NCBI RefSeq assembly: GCF_023242315.1
Contig: NZ_JALLIY010000003.1
Span: forward strand, 310,001-374,000
From: Pseudomonas sp. MWU13-2105
Lineage (GTDB): Bacteria > Pseudomonadota > Gammaproteobacteria > Pseudomonadales > Pseudomonadaceae
Length of the DNA stretch: 64,000 bases
Reading direction: 5' to 3'
Below, piece after piece: positions 38,455 through 48,631 of this stretch. The notes under the pieces are model-generated. The model ran no database searches and was not told the DNA's origin. It saw nothing but the letters and a program-made list of their open reading frames with translations. The stretch's first letter is position 1; each line of letters starts with the position of its first letter. The position numbers and the translations under genes are program-made.

Positions 38455-38703
38455 GACGGCTGCTCTACAGAAAGTGTGCACTGCGCAAAGAGAACACAGG
38501 GTAAAAAACTCGACTTTTTTAGTCTAAAGCAGGCTTGGCCGGGTGCTAGTTATGAGCGGATTTTAATAGCTGTCATATTTACGGATATATACGTAGGAGC
38601 TTTCCAGAAACCCACTCTGCGTGTAGGTAGAACTCCTTTGAACAGCAGGAGGCTCCATCAGAAAGGGTGGGATGTCATAACAGGGCCAACCGGCATCGGT
38701 GCT
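38455..38703. other. Remaining intergenic stretch between LysR and exporter genes
   Basis: Together with 38170-38454 this makes a 534-base gap between convergent genes. From 38480 to 38650 the DNA is AT-richer, and no coding frame, clear terminator hairpin or repeat was recognised apart from the possible minus-strand ORF just described. Confidence 0.4.
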
Positions 38704-39981
38704 TCACTCCAACAACCGCACAAACCCGGGCTGCAAACCGAACACCTCGACGCCTTCCGGAGTGGCCTGGCCGGTACTGACCGTCACGCGCTTGACCGGC
38801 TGATCCACGGCTTCACGATATTCCACCACCAGGCCGTTATCGACATGCCGGAGTGCCGCGGGTGGCAGCACGATCGCCTGGTCGTTGCGATAGGTGATGA
38901 TGGTCAGTCGGGCGCTCATGCCCAAGCGGACCCGTTGCAACTGGTCCTTGCTCAGTTTCGGTACCGTGAGCGTGACCGGGAACTGCGCGCTGCCGCCGGG
39001 CGCATCGCTGGGCAGCGCCAGGCTGCTGACGATGTCGACGGCACCGTCGAGCCGCACACCATCGAAACCATCGCCCAGTATCTCGACACTCTGGCCCTGG
39101 TGCAGTTGGTTGATGTCCAGTTCCGAGACCTTGCTGACAATCTTCAACTGTTCGATATTGGCCAGGCCGAACAACACCTGCCCCTGGCTGACCCGGCTGC
39201 CGCTCTGCACCGGTCCGGAACTGTTGCTCGCCGAGCCGGGGGCGTTGTTCGCGCCCGGGGCCGGGACGACAATGCCGGCAAAGGGGGCCAGCACATTCTT
39301 GCCCTCGAGCAGGGTGCGCAAGGCTTCATACTTGACCGTGGCATTGGTCAGCTCCATATCGGCGATCTGGCGATATTCACCCTTGCCCTGGTCCAGCGCC
39401 TGTTGCAGATCGCCCTGGGCCGCCACCAGGTCCAGGCGCTGGCTTTGCAACTGCTGTTGCAGATCGTCCAGTTCGTTGCGGGCGATGATGCCGCGCTGGA
39501 ACAGGGCCTGGCTTTCGCGCAGCTTGCGCTCGTTGTTGCTCACGGACATTTCCGCGGCCCTGAGTGAGCGCCGGGAACGGGCCACTTGCTGGCTGTTGTT
39601 CCAGTCCTGCAACTCCTGGACCGCGCGGCGCGCCTTGAGCTGGGCGGACAAGGCGTCACGCAGTTGGATCTCCAGCAGCGCCGGGTCCATCTGCACCAGC
39701 GTTTGCCCAGCTTCGACCCGTTGCCCCTGTTCCGCGAGTACCGCACGCACATTGCCGTCGAAGGGGGCGGTCAAGGTGATGGTTTTCTGCGGCTCGATCT
39801 TGCCCACCAGGCCGATCTGATGGACCAGCGGCGCGACCTGCACGGGTATCCAGCGGGCGTCCTTCGGCGGGTCGGCGGCGGGGGCCCGATAGCCGAGCAG
39901 CGCGGCGCCGGCGGCCATCAGCAGGGCCACCGCGGTGCCTTGCAACCAGCGTTGGCGGCGGGTTGTTCTGTCAGTAGTCAT
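38704..39981 (-). CDS. HlyD/MacA-like periplasmic adaptor subunit
   Basis: 425 residues. An N-terminal membrane anchor (GTAVALLMAAGAALLGY) precedes a lipoyl half-motif (ITLTAPFDGNVRAVLAEQGQRVEAGQTLVQ). A long coiled-coil hairpin follows (about residues 95-215, Gln/Leu/Arg-rich), then a second lipoyl half (APFAGIVVPAPG) and beta-barrel domains. It links an ABC exporter to a TolC channel. It is the last gene of a four-gene minus-strand operon, overlapping the TolC-like gene by 11 bases. A Gly/Ser/Asn-rich insert (about 250-268) interrupts the second lipoyl region. Confidence 0.88.
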   Translation of the reverse strand: MTTDRTTRRQRWLQGTAVALLMAAGAALLGYRAPAADPPKDARWIPVQVAPLVHQIGLVGKIEPQKTITLTAPFDGNVRAVLAEQGQRVEAGQTLVQMDPALLEIQLRDALSAQLKARRAVQELQDWNNSQQVARSRRSLRAAEMSVSNNERKLRESQALFQRGIIARNELDDLQQQLQSQRLDLVAAQGDLQQALDQGKGEYRQIADMELTNATVKYEALRTLLEGKNVLAPFAGIVVPAPGANNAPGSASNSSGPVQSGSRVSQGQVLFGLANIEQLKIVSKVSELDINQLHQGQSVEILGDGFDGVRLDGAVDIVSSLALPSDAPGGSAQFPVTLTVPKLSKDQLQRVRLGMSARLTIITYRNDQAIVLPPAALRHVDNGLVVEYREAVDQPVKRVTVSTGQATPEGVEVFGLQPGFVRLLE

Positions 39982-41461
39982 TGAGCGCAATGTCCCAGCT
40001 CTCCAGAGTCATGCCCAGGGTCAGATCCAACTGGGTCTGGGCGTTCAGATAGGCAATCAGGGCGTTGAGCCGGGCGTTTTCGGCGTTACGCAGATCGCCT
40101 TCATAGCTCAGGACCTGGAAGTTGCTGGAGCGCCCGGCACTGAGCTTTTCCCGTTCGATATCCAGCTTGCGCCGGGACAGGTCGACGGCACGCTGGGCGA
40201 TCTCGTATTGCCGCCAGCGGGTGCCCAGGTCGCGCACCACGTCATTGACGCTGCGCTCCAGCGCCTGGCGGGCATCCGCCAGGACGATCTGCTGATTTTC
40301 CACATCGACCCGGGCATGGACCTCGGCCTGGCGGGTACTGAGGTCGCCGATGGGGATCTGCACCTGCACGCCAGCGTAGCTGTCCCAACGGCGGCTGCCG
40401 ACGTTGCCGTTGTTATTGTCGTAGCGATCGCGGATCTGATTGGCCCCGGCGACCAGCGACACATCCCAGCGCCCCTGGTCCTTGGCGATCACCAGGTTCA
40501 AGTCGGCCTGCTGGCTGCCGAGCAGGGTCGCGAGGTACTCCGGCTGCTGGACCTGGGCGACCCGGAAGGCATCCTGTTTGTCGATATTGACCCGGTTGGC
40601 TTCCAGGGCCTCGGTGGCGTGGATCGGCGTGGACAGGTCGAGGGCCAGCAGGCGCAACAGCGACAGGCGATTGATATCGACCTGGTTGCGCGCCTCCTCC
40701 ACACCCAGTTCCTGGGTGGCGATATCGGCTTCGGTCTGGACGATCTCGAACTCGGCCATGCGGCCCGCGGCGATCAGCGCCTTGTTGACGTCCAGCAGGG
40801 CACGGGCGCGCTTGAGGGCGTCCTGGGTAATGCTCAGTTGCTCCTGGGAGCGGAGCATTTCCCGGTAGGCGCTGATGATGTCACTGATGGTCTGGGCGAC
40901 GTTGGCCTTGAGGTTCAGGCGGTTGACCTGCTCGGCGATCCGCGCCACCCGTAGCGGTGCGGTGGTCACATCCCAACCGGCGCCGCGCAGCAACGGTTGA
41001 ATGATCGCCAGGTCGAGGCCGTCGCTGCGATAACGGCCGGCGACATCGGCATTGTTCAGTTGTCGGGTCCAGGCCATGCTCAGGCGGGTACCGTACTCAC
41101 TGAGCAGGCTGGTGGTCGGCGAGAGGCTGGCGTTGCGCGAACTGTCCTGGGAACCGCGGTTCGCCTGGTAGGTGCCGCTGATCAGCAGCTTGGGATTGAA
41201 CACATCCTCGGAGACCCGCAGGTCGAACTTCTGCGCGATACGTTGCAGGTAGGCACTGCGAATGCTGCGGTTGTTGCGCAAGCCCAGGTACACCGCATCG
41301 CCCAGGGTCAGGTCGGTGTTCTGCTGGCTCAGCAGCACGCCGCGGGCCTGCTGGCCACGCAGGCTCGGGGCCGAGGGCAGGCCGACCAGGTTGTCGGCGG
41401 CCGGCGCCGGGCCACACGCCAGGCCGAGCAGCAGGGCCATCCATGGCCGGGGTCTATTCAT
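39971..41461 (-). CDS. TolC-like outer-membrane efflux protein
   Basis: 496 residues. The signal peptide ends near PAPA-AD (residue 20-22). Two TolC/OEP repeats are visible, with long helices (VNRLNLKANVAQTISDIISAYREML and QALERSVNDVVRDLGTRWRQYEIA) and strand segments such as GVQVQIPIGDLSTRQAEVHARV. It has no lipobox, unlike OpmB. It overlaps the permease gene upstream and the adaptor gene downstream by 8 and 11 bases. It forms the outer-membrane duct of a MacAB-type tripartite exporter. Confidence 0.87.
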   Translation of the reverse strand: MNRPRPWMALLLGLACGPAPAADNLVGLPSAPSLRGQQARGVLLSQQNTDLTLGDAVYLGLRNNRSIRSAYLQRIAQKFDLRVSEDVFNPKLLISGTYQANRGSQDSSRNASLSPTTSLLSEYGTRLSMAWTRQLNNADVAGRYRSDGLDLAIIQPLLRGAGWDVTTAPLRVARIAEQVNRLNLKANVAQTISDIISAYREMLRSQEQLSITQDALKRARALLDVNKALIAAGRMAEFEIVQTEADIATQELGVEEARNQVDINRLSLLRLLALDLSTPIHATEALEANRVNIDKQDAFRVAQVQQPEYLATLLGSQQADLNLVIAKDQGRWDVSLVAGANQIRDRYDNNNGNVGSRRWDSYAGVQVQIPIGDLSTRQAEVHARVDVENQQIVLADARQALERSVNDVVRDLGTRWRQYEIAQRAVDLSRRKLDIEREKLSAGRSSNFQVLSYEGDLRNAENARLNALIAYLNAQTQLDLTLGMTLESWDIALNDY

Positions 41462-42653
41462 CGCGCAGGGCCTCCACCGGTTGCAGTCGTGATGCCGAAA
41501 TCGCCGGGTAAAGACCGAAAAACAGGCCCACCAGCAGGGTGCTGCCGACCCCCAATGGCAGGGACAGCAGGGCCAGGGAAAACTGCCAGCCGGACATCCG
41601 CGCATAGAGGTAGGCCGCGGCCATGCCGACCAGCGCCCCCGACAGCGCGCCGAGCGCGGTCAGGGTCACCGCCTCGAGCAGAAACAGGTTGCGGATATCC
41701 TTGCGCCGCGCCCCCAGCGCCATGCGCACGCCGATCTCCCGGCGGCGTTCGGAGACATTCATCAGCATCACATTCATCACCCCGACGCCACCGCCGACCA
41801 GGGAGATACCGCCCAGGGCCATCAGCAGGTAACCGAAGGTCCGGCTTTGCCGGGTCATGCCATCAATCATCTGTTGCGGCACCTGGACCTCGACCTCGCG
41901 GCCCCTGAGGCTCTGCTTCAAGACCTCGGTCAAGGTCCCGGCGACCGCATTGGTGTCCTGCCCGGCGGCGACCCGCACGATCAGATTGCTGATCTGCGGT
42001 GCACTGATGATCCGCCGTAGGCCTTCAAGGGGCAGAAACAACGAATCGTCGGCTTGTATCGGAATCAGGATCGCCGGTGGCTGGCTGCGAGCGATGCCGA
42101 TCACCTGGAACAGGTAATCGTTGATGCGGATGCGCTCGCCCAGGCGTAGCGGATCGCCGGGGCGGCTCAATGCCTGGGCGATCTTGTGGCCGACCACGAC
42201 ATAGGTTTCGCTGTGGTCGAAGTCGGAGATAAAGCGACCTTCCCGCAGTTGCAGGCGCGTCGCGCCCATCAACTGGGCGGTGCTGCCCACCAGGGTGGCA
42301 TTGGTGGATTGGCCGTGAAACACCACCGCACCGCTGGACAGGGTAATCGGGGCGATATACAGCAGGCTCGGTATGGCCTTGCTCAACGACGGCACATCGA
42401 GGGTCGCCGGCATCGGCCTGCGGGCATCGCCGTTGCCGGGAAACTGTACCGACAGGGTATCGGTACCCATGTCCTTGAAGATCGCCGAGGCTTCCTGCGC
42501 GGCGTTGTGGCCGATATTGATCAGGGCGATCACCGATGAGCTGCCGATGACAATTCCGAGCAAGGCCAGGAGCGAGCGTTTACCCAATGTCCTCAGGCTG
42601 ACAAAGGCCTCGTGGAGCAACTGGCTGGCACTTTGCTCGACCTGCACGCTCAT
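41454..42653 (-). CDS. MacB/FtsX-like ABC exporter permease (separate from its ATPase)
   Basis: 399 residues. One N-terminal helix (SLLALLGIVIGSSSVIALINIG) is followed by a periplasmic MacB_PCD domain of about 215 residues. Three C-terminal helices of the FtsX domain carry ERRREIGVRMALGARRKDI, the conserved cytoplasmic loop. In MacB the ATPase is fused to this part; here it is a separate gene whose TGA overlaps this ATG. Such mechanotransmission ABC systems export peptides, siderophores, lipopeptides or macrolides from the periplasm. The substrate is not evident. Confidence 0.9.
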   Translation of the reverse strand: MSVQVEQSASQLLHEAFVSLRTLGKRSLLALLGIVIGSSSVIALINIGHNAAQEASAIFKDMGTDTLSVQFPGNGDARRPMPATLDVPSLSKAIPSLLYIAPITLSSGAVVFHGQSTNATLVGSTAQLMGATRLQLREGRFISDFDHSETYVVVGHKIAQALSRPGDPLRLGERIRINDYLFQVIGIARSQPPAILIPIQADDSLFLPLEGLRRIISAPQISNLIVRVAAGQDTNAVAGTLTEVLKQSLRGREVEVQVPQQMIDGMTRQSRTFGYLLMALGGISLVGGGVGVMNVMLMNVSERRREIGVRMALGARRKDIRNLFLLEAVTLTALGALSGALVGMAAAYLYARMSGWQFSLALLSLPLGVGSTLLVGLFFGLYPAISASRLQPVEALRDE

Positions 42654-43354
42654 GCCGGGCTGGCCTCGCATATCACACCGTTATGCACCCGGATCTGCCG
42701 CCCCAGGCGCTGGGCGATCTGCGGGTCGTGGGTGACGATGATCAGCGTGACCTGGCGCACGCGATTGAGCTCCAGCAGCAGGTCCATGATTTCCCGCGCG
42801 GTGCTGCTGTCGAGGTTGCCGGTGGGCTCGTCGGCGAGGATCACCGAAGGTTCGCCGACCAGCGCCCGGGCAATCGCCACCCGTTGGCGCTGGCCGCCGG
42901 AGAGGTCGGCGGGGCGATGGTGCGCGCGCTCCCGCAGGCCGACCTGTTCGAGCATGGCCATGGCCCGCGTCAGCGATTCGCCACGGGGAATACCGCGATA
43001 ACTCAAGGGCAGGGCGACATTGTCCAGGGCGCTGAGGCGTGCCAGCAGGTTGAAACTCTGGAATACGAAGCCGATCTGGCGGTTGCGAATCGCCGCCAAC
43101 TGATCGGGGCTGGAGCGGAAGATGTCATGGCCGGCAAAACGATAGTAACCGTCGTCCGGCAGGTCGAGCAGGCCAAGGATATTGAGCAGGGTGCTTTTGC
43201 CCGAGCCGGAAGCGCCGAGAATGGCGCAACTCTCGCCGACCTCGATGGACAGCGAGACATTATCGAGAATAGTGAGTGTTTGCTCGGCGAGACGATAGCG
43301 CTTGCCGATGCCTTGCAGGGAGATGAAGCCTTCGTGAGCAATCGTGTCTGTCAT
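42650..43354 (-). CDS. MacB/LolD-type ABC exporter ATPase
   Basis: 234 residues from ATG 43354. Walker A GASGSGKST, signature [15 protein letters not shown], Walker B VILADEPTGNLD and H-loop IIVTHDP are intact, with the NLDSSTA segment typical of the LolD/MacB branch. It is the first gene of the exporter operon and overlaps the permease gene (ATGA). The promoter must lie in the AT-rich 375-base region shared with a divergent TetR gene. Confidence 0.9.
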   Translation of the reverse strand: MTDTIAHEGFISLQGIGKRYRLAEQTLTILDNVSLSIEVGESCAILGASGSGKSTLLNILGLLDLPDDGYYRFAGHDIFRSSPDQLAAIRNRQIGFVFQSFNLLARLSALDNVALPLSYRGIPRGESLTRAMAMLEQVGLRERAHHRPADLSGGQRQRVAIARALVGEPSVILADEPTGNLDSSTAREIMDLLLELNRVRQVTLIIVTHDPQIAQRLGRQIRVHNGVICEASPA

Positions 43355-43729
43355 TGCTGATCGCGCCGGCCGGCTCGACCTGACAGGAGCCACCTGCCCG
43401 GGCGCTTCAGGGCACGCTCAGGCGGTTCTCGGGGCAGGGGCGAGCACAGGGTTTATTTTCTTATTTTAAATAATTGTTTGAATAGTAGCTGTGATCTCGG
43501 GTCGGCGCTAGCCGTCTACTTCAAGGAAAACCGAGGTCTTTCCAGGTGGGGTTTGTGACAATTGGATACACTTTATTGGTCGGCCAGCATGGTTTTCAAA
43601 CACCCGATAACCGAGGTTGACTGGCGTAGAGGCTTGCTTTCAAAGGCTTTCACAGGTATAAAAAATCAAATTTATTTTTAAAACGCTGTTCGTCCGGTCA
43701 ATTTTTTATCCTGTTAAGGTTTCTCACAT
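43355..43729. other. Divergent promoter region, exporter operon / TetR gene
   Basis: 375 bases, markedly AT-rich at 43450-43490 and 43655-43715. It must contain promoters for both directions and the TetR operator. The sequence ACCGAGGT occurs twice (43531-43538 and 43609-43616), a direct repeat 78 bases apart that could be a regulator half-site. No full operator could be assigned. Confidence 0.5.
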
Positions 43730-44482
43730 ATGGTCGCAAAGAAACTCAGTGCCCCCAATGTCACCAAGACCCGACTGCTGGATGCCACGGAGGCACTGTT
43801 TATCAAATACGGCTACGACGCCGTGTTATTGCGCCAGATCACCGAGCGCGCCCAGGTCAACCTGGCCGCGGTGAATTACCACTTCGGGGACAAGGACTCC
43901 CTGATGACCGCCTTGCTCATGCAGCGCCTGGGGCCGCTCAACGAACAGCGCCTGGAGTTGCTGGCCAAATGCGAGGAACAAGCGGACGGTCCGCTGGACT
44001 GCGAGACCCTGCTGGGAGTCCTGTTCGCCCCGGCCATGGGCCTGGAGCGCAGCGGCGACGGGGATGAAAGCCGTTCCTTCATTCGTTTCCTCGGTCGGGT
44101 CTACAGCGATACCTCACCGTTTATCCAGGAATACCTCAAGGAGCATTACCAGCCGGTTTTCGAGCGTTTCTTCAATGCTTTCGCCCTGGCGCTGCCGGAC
44201 ATGCCGCGCAATGAAGTCGGGGTGCGCCTGCAATTCGCCCTCAAGGCGATTTCCGGGGTGATTGCCGGGACCGAACTGCGTTTCCTGATGCAGGCCATGA
44301 GCCTGGGGCGCCCGGCCACGGATGCCGAAGTCATGACCAAGCTGATCAGCCTGGTCTCGGCGGCCATTCATGCGCCGATGCAGGACCGTAAGGCGGAGCA
44401 GGCGCTGGAGCGCGTGCTGCAGACCCAGCGCTCGATCCGCCAGCACGCCGTCCCGGTCGCGACCAAGCTGGCCGGCAAGTAA
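43730..44482 (+). CDS. TetR-family regulator of the MacAB-like exporter
   Basis: 250 residues. The HTH region is standard: TRLLDATEALFIKYGYDAVLLRQITERAQVNLAAVNYHFGDKDSL (quoted here as the region spanning about residues 14-58 and discussed by its ends only: TRLLDATEALF and NYHFGDKDSL). The C-terminal ligand domain is all-helical, and the long form (above 220 residues) resembles the PsrA-like group. It is divergent from the exporter operon, so repression relieved by the exported compound is the simplest model. TAAGG lies about 10 bases before the ATG. Confidence 0.87.
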   Translation: MVAKKLSAPNVTKTRLLDATEALFIKYGYDAVLLRQITERAQVNLAAVNYHFGDKDSLMTALLMQRLGPLNEQRLELLAKCEEQADGPLDCETLLGVLFAPAMGLERSGDGDESRSFIRFLGRVYSDTSPFIQEYLKEHYQPVFERFFNAFALALPDMPRNEVGVRLQFALKAISGVIAGTELRFLMQAMSLGRPATDAEVMTKLISLVSAAIHAPMQDRKAEQALERVLQTQRSIRQHAVPVATKLAGK

Positions 44483-44624
44483 CCGCCAAGCGCACCGATG
44501 ATCAGGTCACCGCGCACACTTGCCAATCTTGGCTAGAGTGAAACTGACGGCAATCCTGCCGCCACCGTGATCGTTCCAAAGGCCCGGCACCTGACCGGGT
44601 TCTTCACCTGATCGGGAGTACACG

Positions 44625-47600
44625 ATGGATCTCAACCGTCGTCAGTTCTTCAAGGTTGCCGCCATCGGCCTTGGGGGCTCGAGCCTGGCCGCGTTGGGCA
44701 TGGCCCCGACGCCTGTCTTCGCCGAGCAAGTGCGCCACTTCAAGCTCACCCATACCCATGAAACCCGCAACACCTGTCCGTATTGCTCGGTCGGTTGCGG
44801 GCTGATCATGTATAGCCAGGGTGATACCGCCAAGAACGTGGCGCAGAACATCATCCATATCGAGGGCGACGCCGACCATCCGGTCAATCGCGGCACCCTG
44901 TGCCCCAAAGGCGCCGGCCTGCTGGACTTCATCCACAGTCCCGACCGCCTCAAGTACCCGCAGGTGCGCAAGCCGGGCAGCCAGGAATGGACACGGGTTT
45001 CCTGGGATGAAGCACTGGACCGCGTCAGCGACCTGCTCAAGGCCGACCGCGACGCCAACTTCATCGAGAAGAACGCCCAGGGGCAAACGGTCAATCGTTG
45101 GCTGACCAGCGGTTTTCTCGCCGCCTCGGCGGCGTCCAATGAAGCCGGTTACCTGACCCACAAGGTCATTCGCAGCCTGGGCATGCTCGGGTTCGACAAC
45201 CAGGCGCGTGTCTGACACGGCCCGACGGTGGCAAGTCTTGCCCCGACGTACGGCCGTGGAGCCATGACCAACACCTGGACCGATATCGCCAACGCGAACC
45301 TGATCCTGGTGATGGGCGGCAACGCCGCTGAAGCGCATCCTTGCGGCTTCAAATGGGTGACCGAAGCCAAGGCCCACAACCAGGCACGCCTGATCGTGGT
45401 CGACCCGCGTTTTACCCGGACCGCCTCGGTGGCCGACTACTACGCGCCGATCCGCACCGGCAGCGACATCGCCTTCATGGGCGGGCTGATCAACTTCCTG
45501 CTGAGCGAGGACAAGATCCAGCACGAATACGTGCGCAATTACACCGATGTGTCGTTTATCGTCAAAGCCGGCTTCGGCTTCGAGGACGGGCTGTTCAGCG
45601 GCTACGATGCGGCCAGCCGCACCTATACCGACAAGTCCTCGTGGGGCTACGAACTGGGCGAGGACGGTTTCGCCAAGGTCGACCCGAGCCTGCAACACGA
45701 ACGCTGCGTCTACCAGTTGATGAAGCGGCACTACAGCCGCTACAGCCTGGAGCTGGCAAGCCAGACCTGCGGCATGCCCCAGGATGCCATGCGCAAGATC
45801 TGGGACGAGATCGCCACCTGCTCGCTACCGGGCAAGACCATGACGATTCTCTATGCCCTGGGCTGGACCCAGCACTCCATCGGCTCGCAGATCATTCGTA
45901 GCGCCGCCATGGTCCAGCTGTTGCTGGGCAACGTCGGCATGCCCGGCGGCGGCGTCAATGCCTTGCGCGGGCACTCCAATATCCAGGGGCTGACGGACCT
46001 CGGGCTATTGTCCAACTCGCTGCCCGGCTACCTGACCCTGGCCTCCGATGCCGAACAGGACTACGACGCCTATATCGCCAAGCGTGCCCTCAAGCCCTTG
46101 CGTCCTGGCCAGTTGTCCTACTGGCAGAACTACGGCAAGTTCCATGTCAGCCTGATGAAGGCCTGGTATGGCGCCAATGCCACGGCCGAGAACCACTGGG
46201 GCTACGATTGGCTGCCCAAGCTCGACAACCCCGGCTACGACATCCTGCGCATGTTCGACCGGATGGGCCACGGGCTGGTCAACGGCTATATCTGCCAGGG
46301 CTTCAACCCGATTGCCGCCTTGCCCGACAAGAACCGGGTCACCGCGGCGCTGGGCAAGCTCAAGTGGCTGGTGGTGATGGACCCGCTGGCCACCGAAACC
46401 TCGGAGTTCTGGCGTAACGCCGGGCCCTACAACGACGTCGATAGCGGCGCTATCCAGACCGAGGTGATCCGTCTACCCACCACCTGCTTCGCCGAGGAAG
46501 ATGGTTCGCTGACCAACAGCAGCCGCTGGTTGCAATGGCATTGGAAAGGCGCCGAGGGACCGGGGGAGGCCCGTACCGATGTGAAGATCATGAGCGAGTT
46601 GTTCCTGCGCCTGCGCAAACGTTACCAAACCAATGGTGGCGCTTTCGCCGAGCCGATCCTCAAGCTCAGTTGGCCGTACAAGATCGCCGATGAACCCTCA
46701 CCGGAGGAACTGGCCCGGGAAATCAACGGCTATGCCAGCGCGGATGTCACCGACGCCAGCGGCAGTACAATCAAGGCCGGCCAGCAATTGGCCGGGTTTG
46801 CCCAACTCAAGGACGACGGCAGCACCGCTTCGGGTTGCTGGATCTTCTGCGGTAGCTGGACCGAGCAGGGCAACCAGATGGCCCGGCGCGACAACAGCGA
46901 TCCCTACGGCATGAAACAGCACCTGGGCTGGGCCTGGGCCTGGCCGATGAACCGGCGCATTCTCTACAACCGCGCGTCCGCCGACACCCAGGGCAAGCCC
47001 TGGTCGGCGGAAAAACGCCTGGTGTGGTGGAACGGCAAGGCCTGGGCCGGCACCGACGTGCCCGACTACAAACCCGATGTACCGCCGGAAGCGGGGATGA
47101 ATCCGTTCATCATGAACCCCGAGGGCGTGGCGCGGTTCTTTGCCGTCGACAAGATGGCCGAAGGGCCGTTCCCGGAGCATTACGAACCGTTTGAAACACC
47201 CATCGGCATCAATCCGCTGCACCCGGACAACAAGAAGGTCACCAGCAATCCGGCGGCGCGGATCTTCGATTCGGTCTGGGACACGTTGGGCGTGGCCAAG
47301 GACTTCCCGTATGCCGCCACGACCTACCGGCTGACCGAGCATTTCCACTTCTGGAGCAAGCACTGCAAGCTCAACGCCATTGCCCAGCCCGAGCAGTTCG
47401 TCGAGATCGGCGAGGTGCTGGCCAAGGAGAAGGGTATCGTCGCCGGCGACCGGGTGCGGGTCAGTTCCAAGCGCGGGCATATCGAGGCGGTGGCGGTGGT
47501 CACCAAGCGCATCCGGCCGCTGCAGGTCAACAACCAGGTCGTGCACCATATCGGCATCCCGCTGCACTGGGGGTTCACCGGGGTGGCGCGGCACGGCTAC

Positions 47601-47690
47601 CTGACCAACACCCTGGTGCCGTTCCTCGGCGATGGTAATTCACAGACCCCGGAATCCAAGTCGTTCCTGGTCAACGTGGAGAAAGTCTGA
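44625..47690 (+). CDS. fdnG: Formate dehydrogenase-N/O alpha subunit, selenocysteine-containing
   Basis: 1021 residues when the in-frame TGA at 45213-45215 is read as selenocysteine (Sec197; E. coli FdnG has Sec196). Both sides align with the family: FDNQARV before and [19 protein letters not shown] after the TGA. A twin-arginine signal is at the N-terminus ([12 protein letters not shown]), so the enzyme faces the periplasm. The [4Fe-4S] cysteines are Cys51, Cys54 and Cys58, plus a fourth in RGTLCPKG. It oxidises formate to CO2 at a bis-MGD molybdenum or tungsten centre and passes electrons to FdnH. GGGAG precedes the ATG. Naive gene callers would split it at 45215. Confidence 0.96.
45213..45258 (+). 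promoter_or_regulatory. Bacterial SECIS element directing UGA to selenocysteine
   Basis: Immediately after the TGA, CACGGCC (45216-45222) pairs perfectly with GGCCGTG (45252-45258), and GGCAA (45230-45234) pairs with TTGCC (45238-45242) around a GTC loop. This is the expected position and apical GU-containing loop for SelB binding, comparable with enterobacterial fdhF/fdnG SECIS hairpins. Confidence 0.9.
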
Positions 47691-48631
47691 TGGCCAGCCA
47701 AGACATCATTGCCCGTTCGGCGACCACCACCGTGCCGCCCTCAGTGCGCCAGCAGGAAGAAGTCGCCAAACTGATCGACACCACCAAGTGCATCGGCTGC
47801 AAGGCCTGCCAGGTGGCGTGTTCGGAGTGGAACGAGCTGCGCGACGAGGTCGGCCACAACCACGGGACCTACGACAATCCCCAGGACCTGAGTGCTGAAA
47901 GCTGGACGCTGATGCGCTTCACCGAGCATGAAAATGCCGCCGGCAACCTCGAGTGGCTGATCCGCAAGGACGGCTGCATGCACTGCGCCGATCCCGGCTG
48001 CCTGAAGGCCTGCCCCAGCCCGGGGGCGATCATCAAGCACGCCAATGGCATCGTCGACTTCAACCAGGACCATTGCATCGGTTGCGGTTATTGCATCACC
48101 GGCTGTCCCTTCGACATACCGCGTATCTCGCAGAAGGACCACAAGGCCTACAAGTGCACGCTGTGTTCGGACCGGGTGGCGGTGGGCCTGGAGCCGGCCT
48201 GCGTGAAAACCTGCCCGACCGGGGCGATTGTCTTCGGCAGCAAGGAGGACATGAAGGAGCATGCCGCCGAGCGCATCGTCGACCTCAAGTCCCGCGGTTT
48301 CGACCAGGCCGGCTTGTATGATCCGGCCGGGGTCGGTGGCACCCATGTGATGTACGTGCTGCACCACGCCGACCAGCCGTCGCTGTACGCCGGCCTGCCG
48401 AACCAGCCGAGCATCAGCCCCTTTGTCGAGTTGTGGAAAGGCATCAGCAAGCCGCTGGGCCTGCTGGCGATGGGCGCGGCGGTGTTGGCGGGCTTTTTCC
48501 ACTACGTACGCATCGGCCCGCAACGGGTGGAAGAGGACGAGCATCCGGCGCCCCCCGATAGCAGCGTCCACCAGGTCGACCCGAGCGTGCATGTCTTTGA
48601 TCCGAAAACCGGTGAGGAGCCACGGCCATGA
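47690..48631 (+). CDS. fdnH: Formate dehydrogenase beta (iron-sulfur) subunit
   Basis: 313 residues. Four clusters of cysteines for [4Fe-4S] centres are visible: [37 protein letters not shown] and CTLCSDRV followed by CVKTCP. A C-terminal membrane helix ([18 protein letters not shown]) anchors it on the periplasmic side. It carries electrons from FdnG to the cytochrome b subunit. The ATG shares one base with the fdnG stop (TGATG). Confidence 0.95.
   Translation: MASQDIIARSATTTVPPSVRQQEEVAKLIDTTKCIGCKACQVACSEWNELRDEVGHNHGTYDNPQDLSAESWTLMRFTEHENAAGNLEWLIRKDGCMHCADPGCLKACPSPGAIIKHANGIVDFNQDHCIGCGYCITGCPFDIPRISQKDHKAYKCTLCSDRVAVGLEPACVKTCPTGAIVFGSKEDMKEHAAERIVDLKSRGFDQAGLYDPAGVGGTHVMYVLHHADQPSLYAGLPNQPSISPFVELWKGISKPLGLLAMGAAVLAGFFHYVRIGPQRVEEDEHPAPPDSSVHQVDPSVHVFDPKTGEEPRP

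Noticed and set aside
44625..45215. fdnG read as a truncated or frameshifted pseudogene
   Set aside because: The interruption is a TGA at the exact Sec position with a SECIS hairpin after it, and selA, selB and selC are adjacent.
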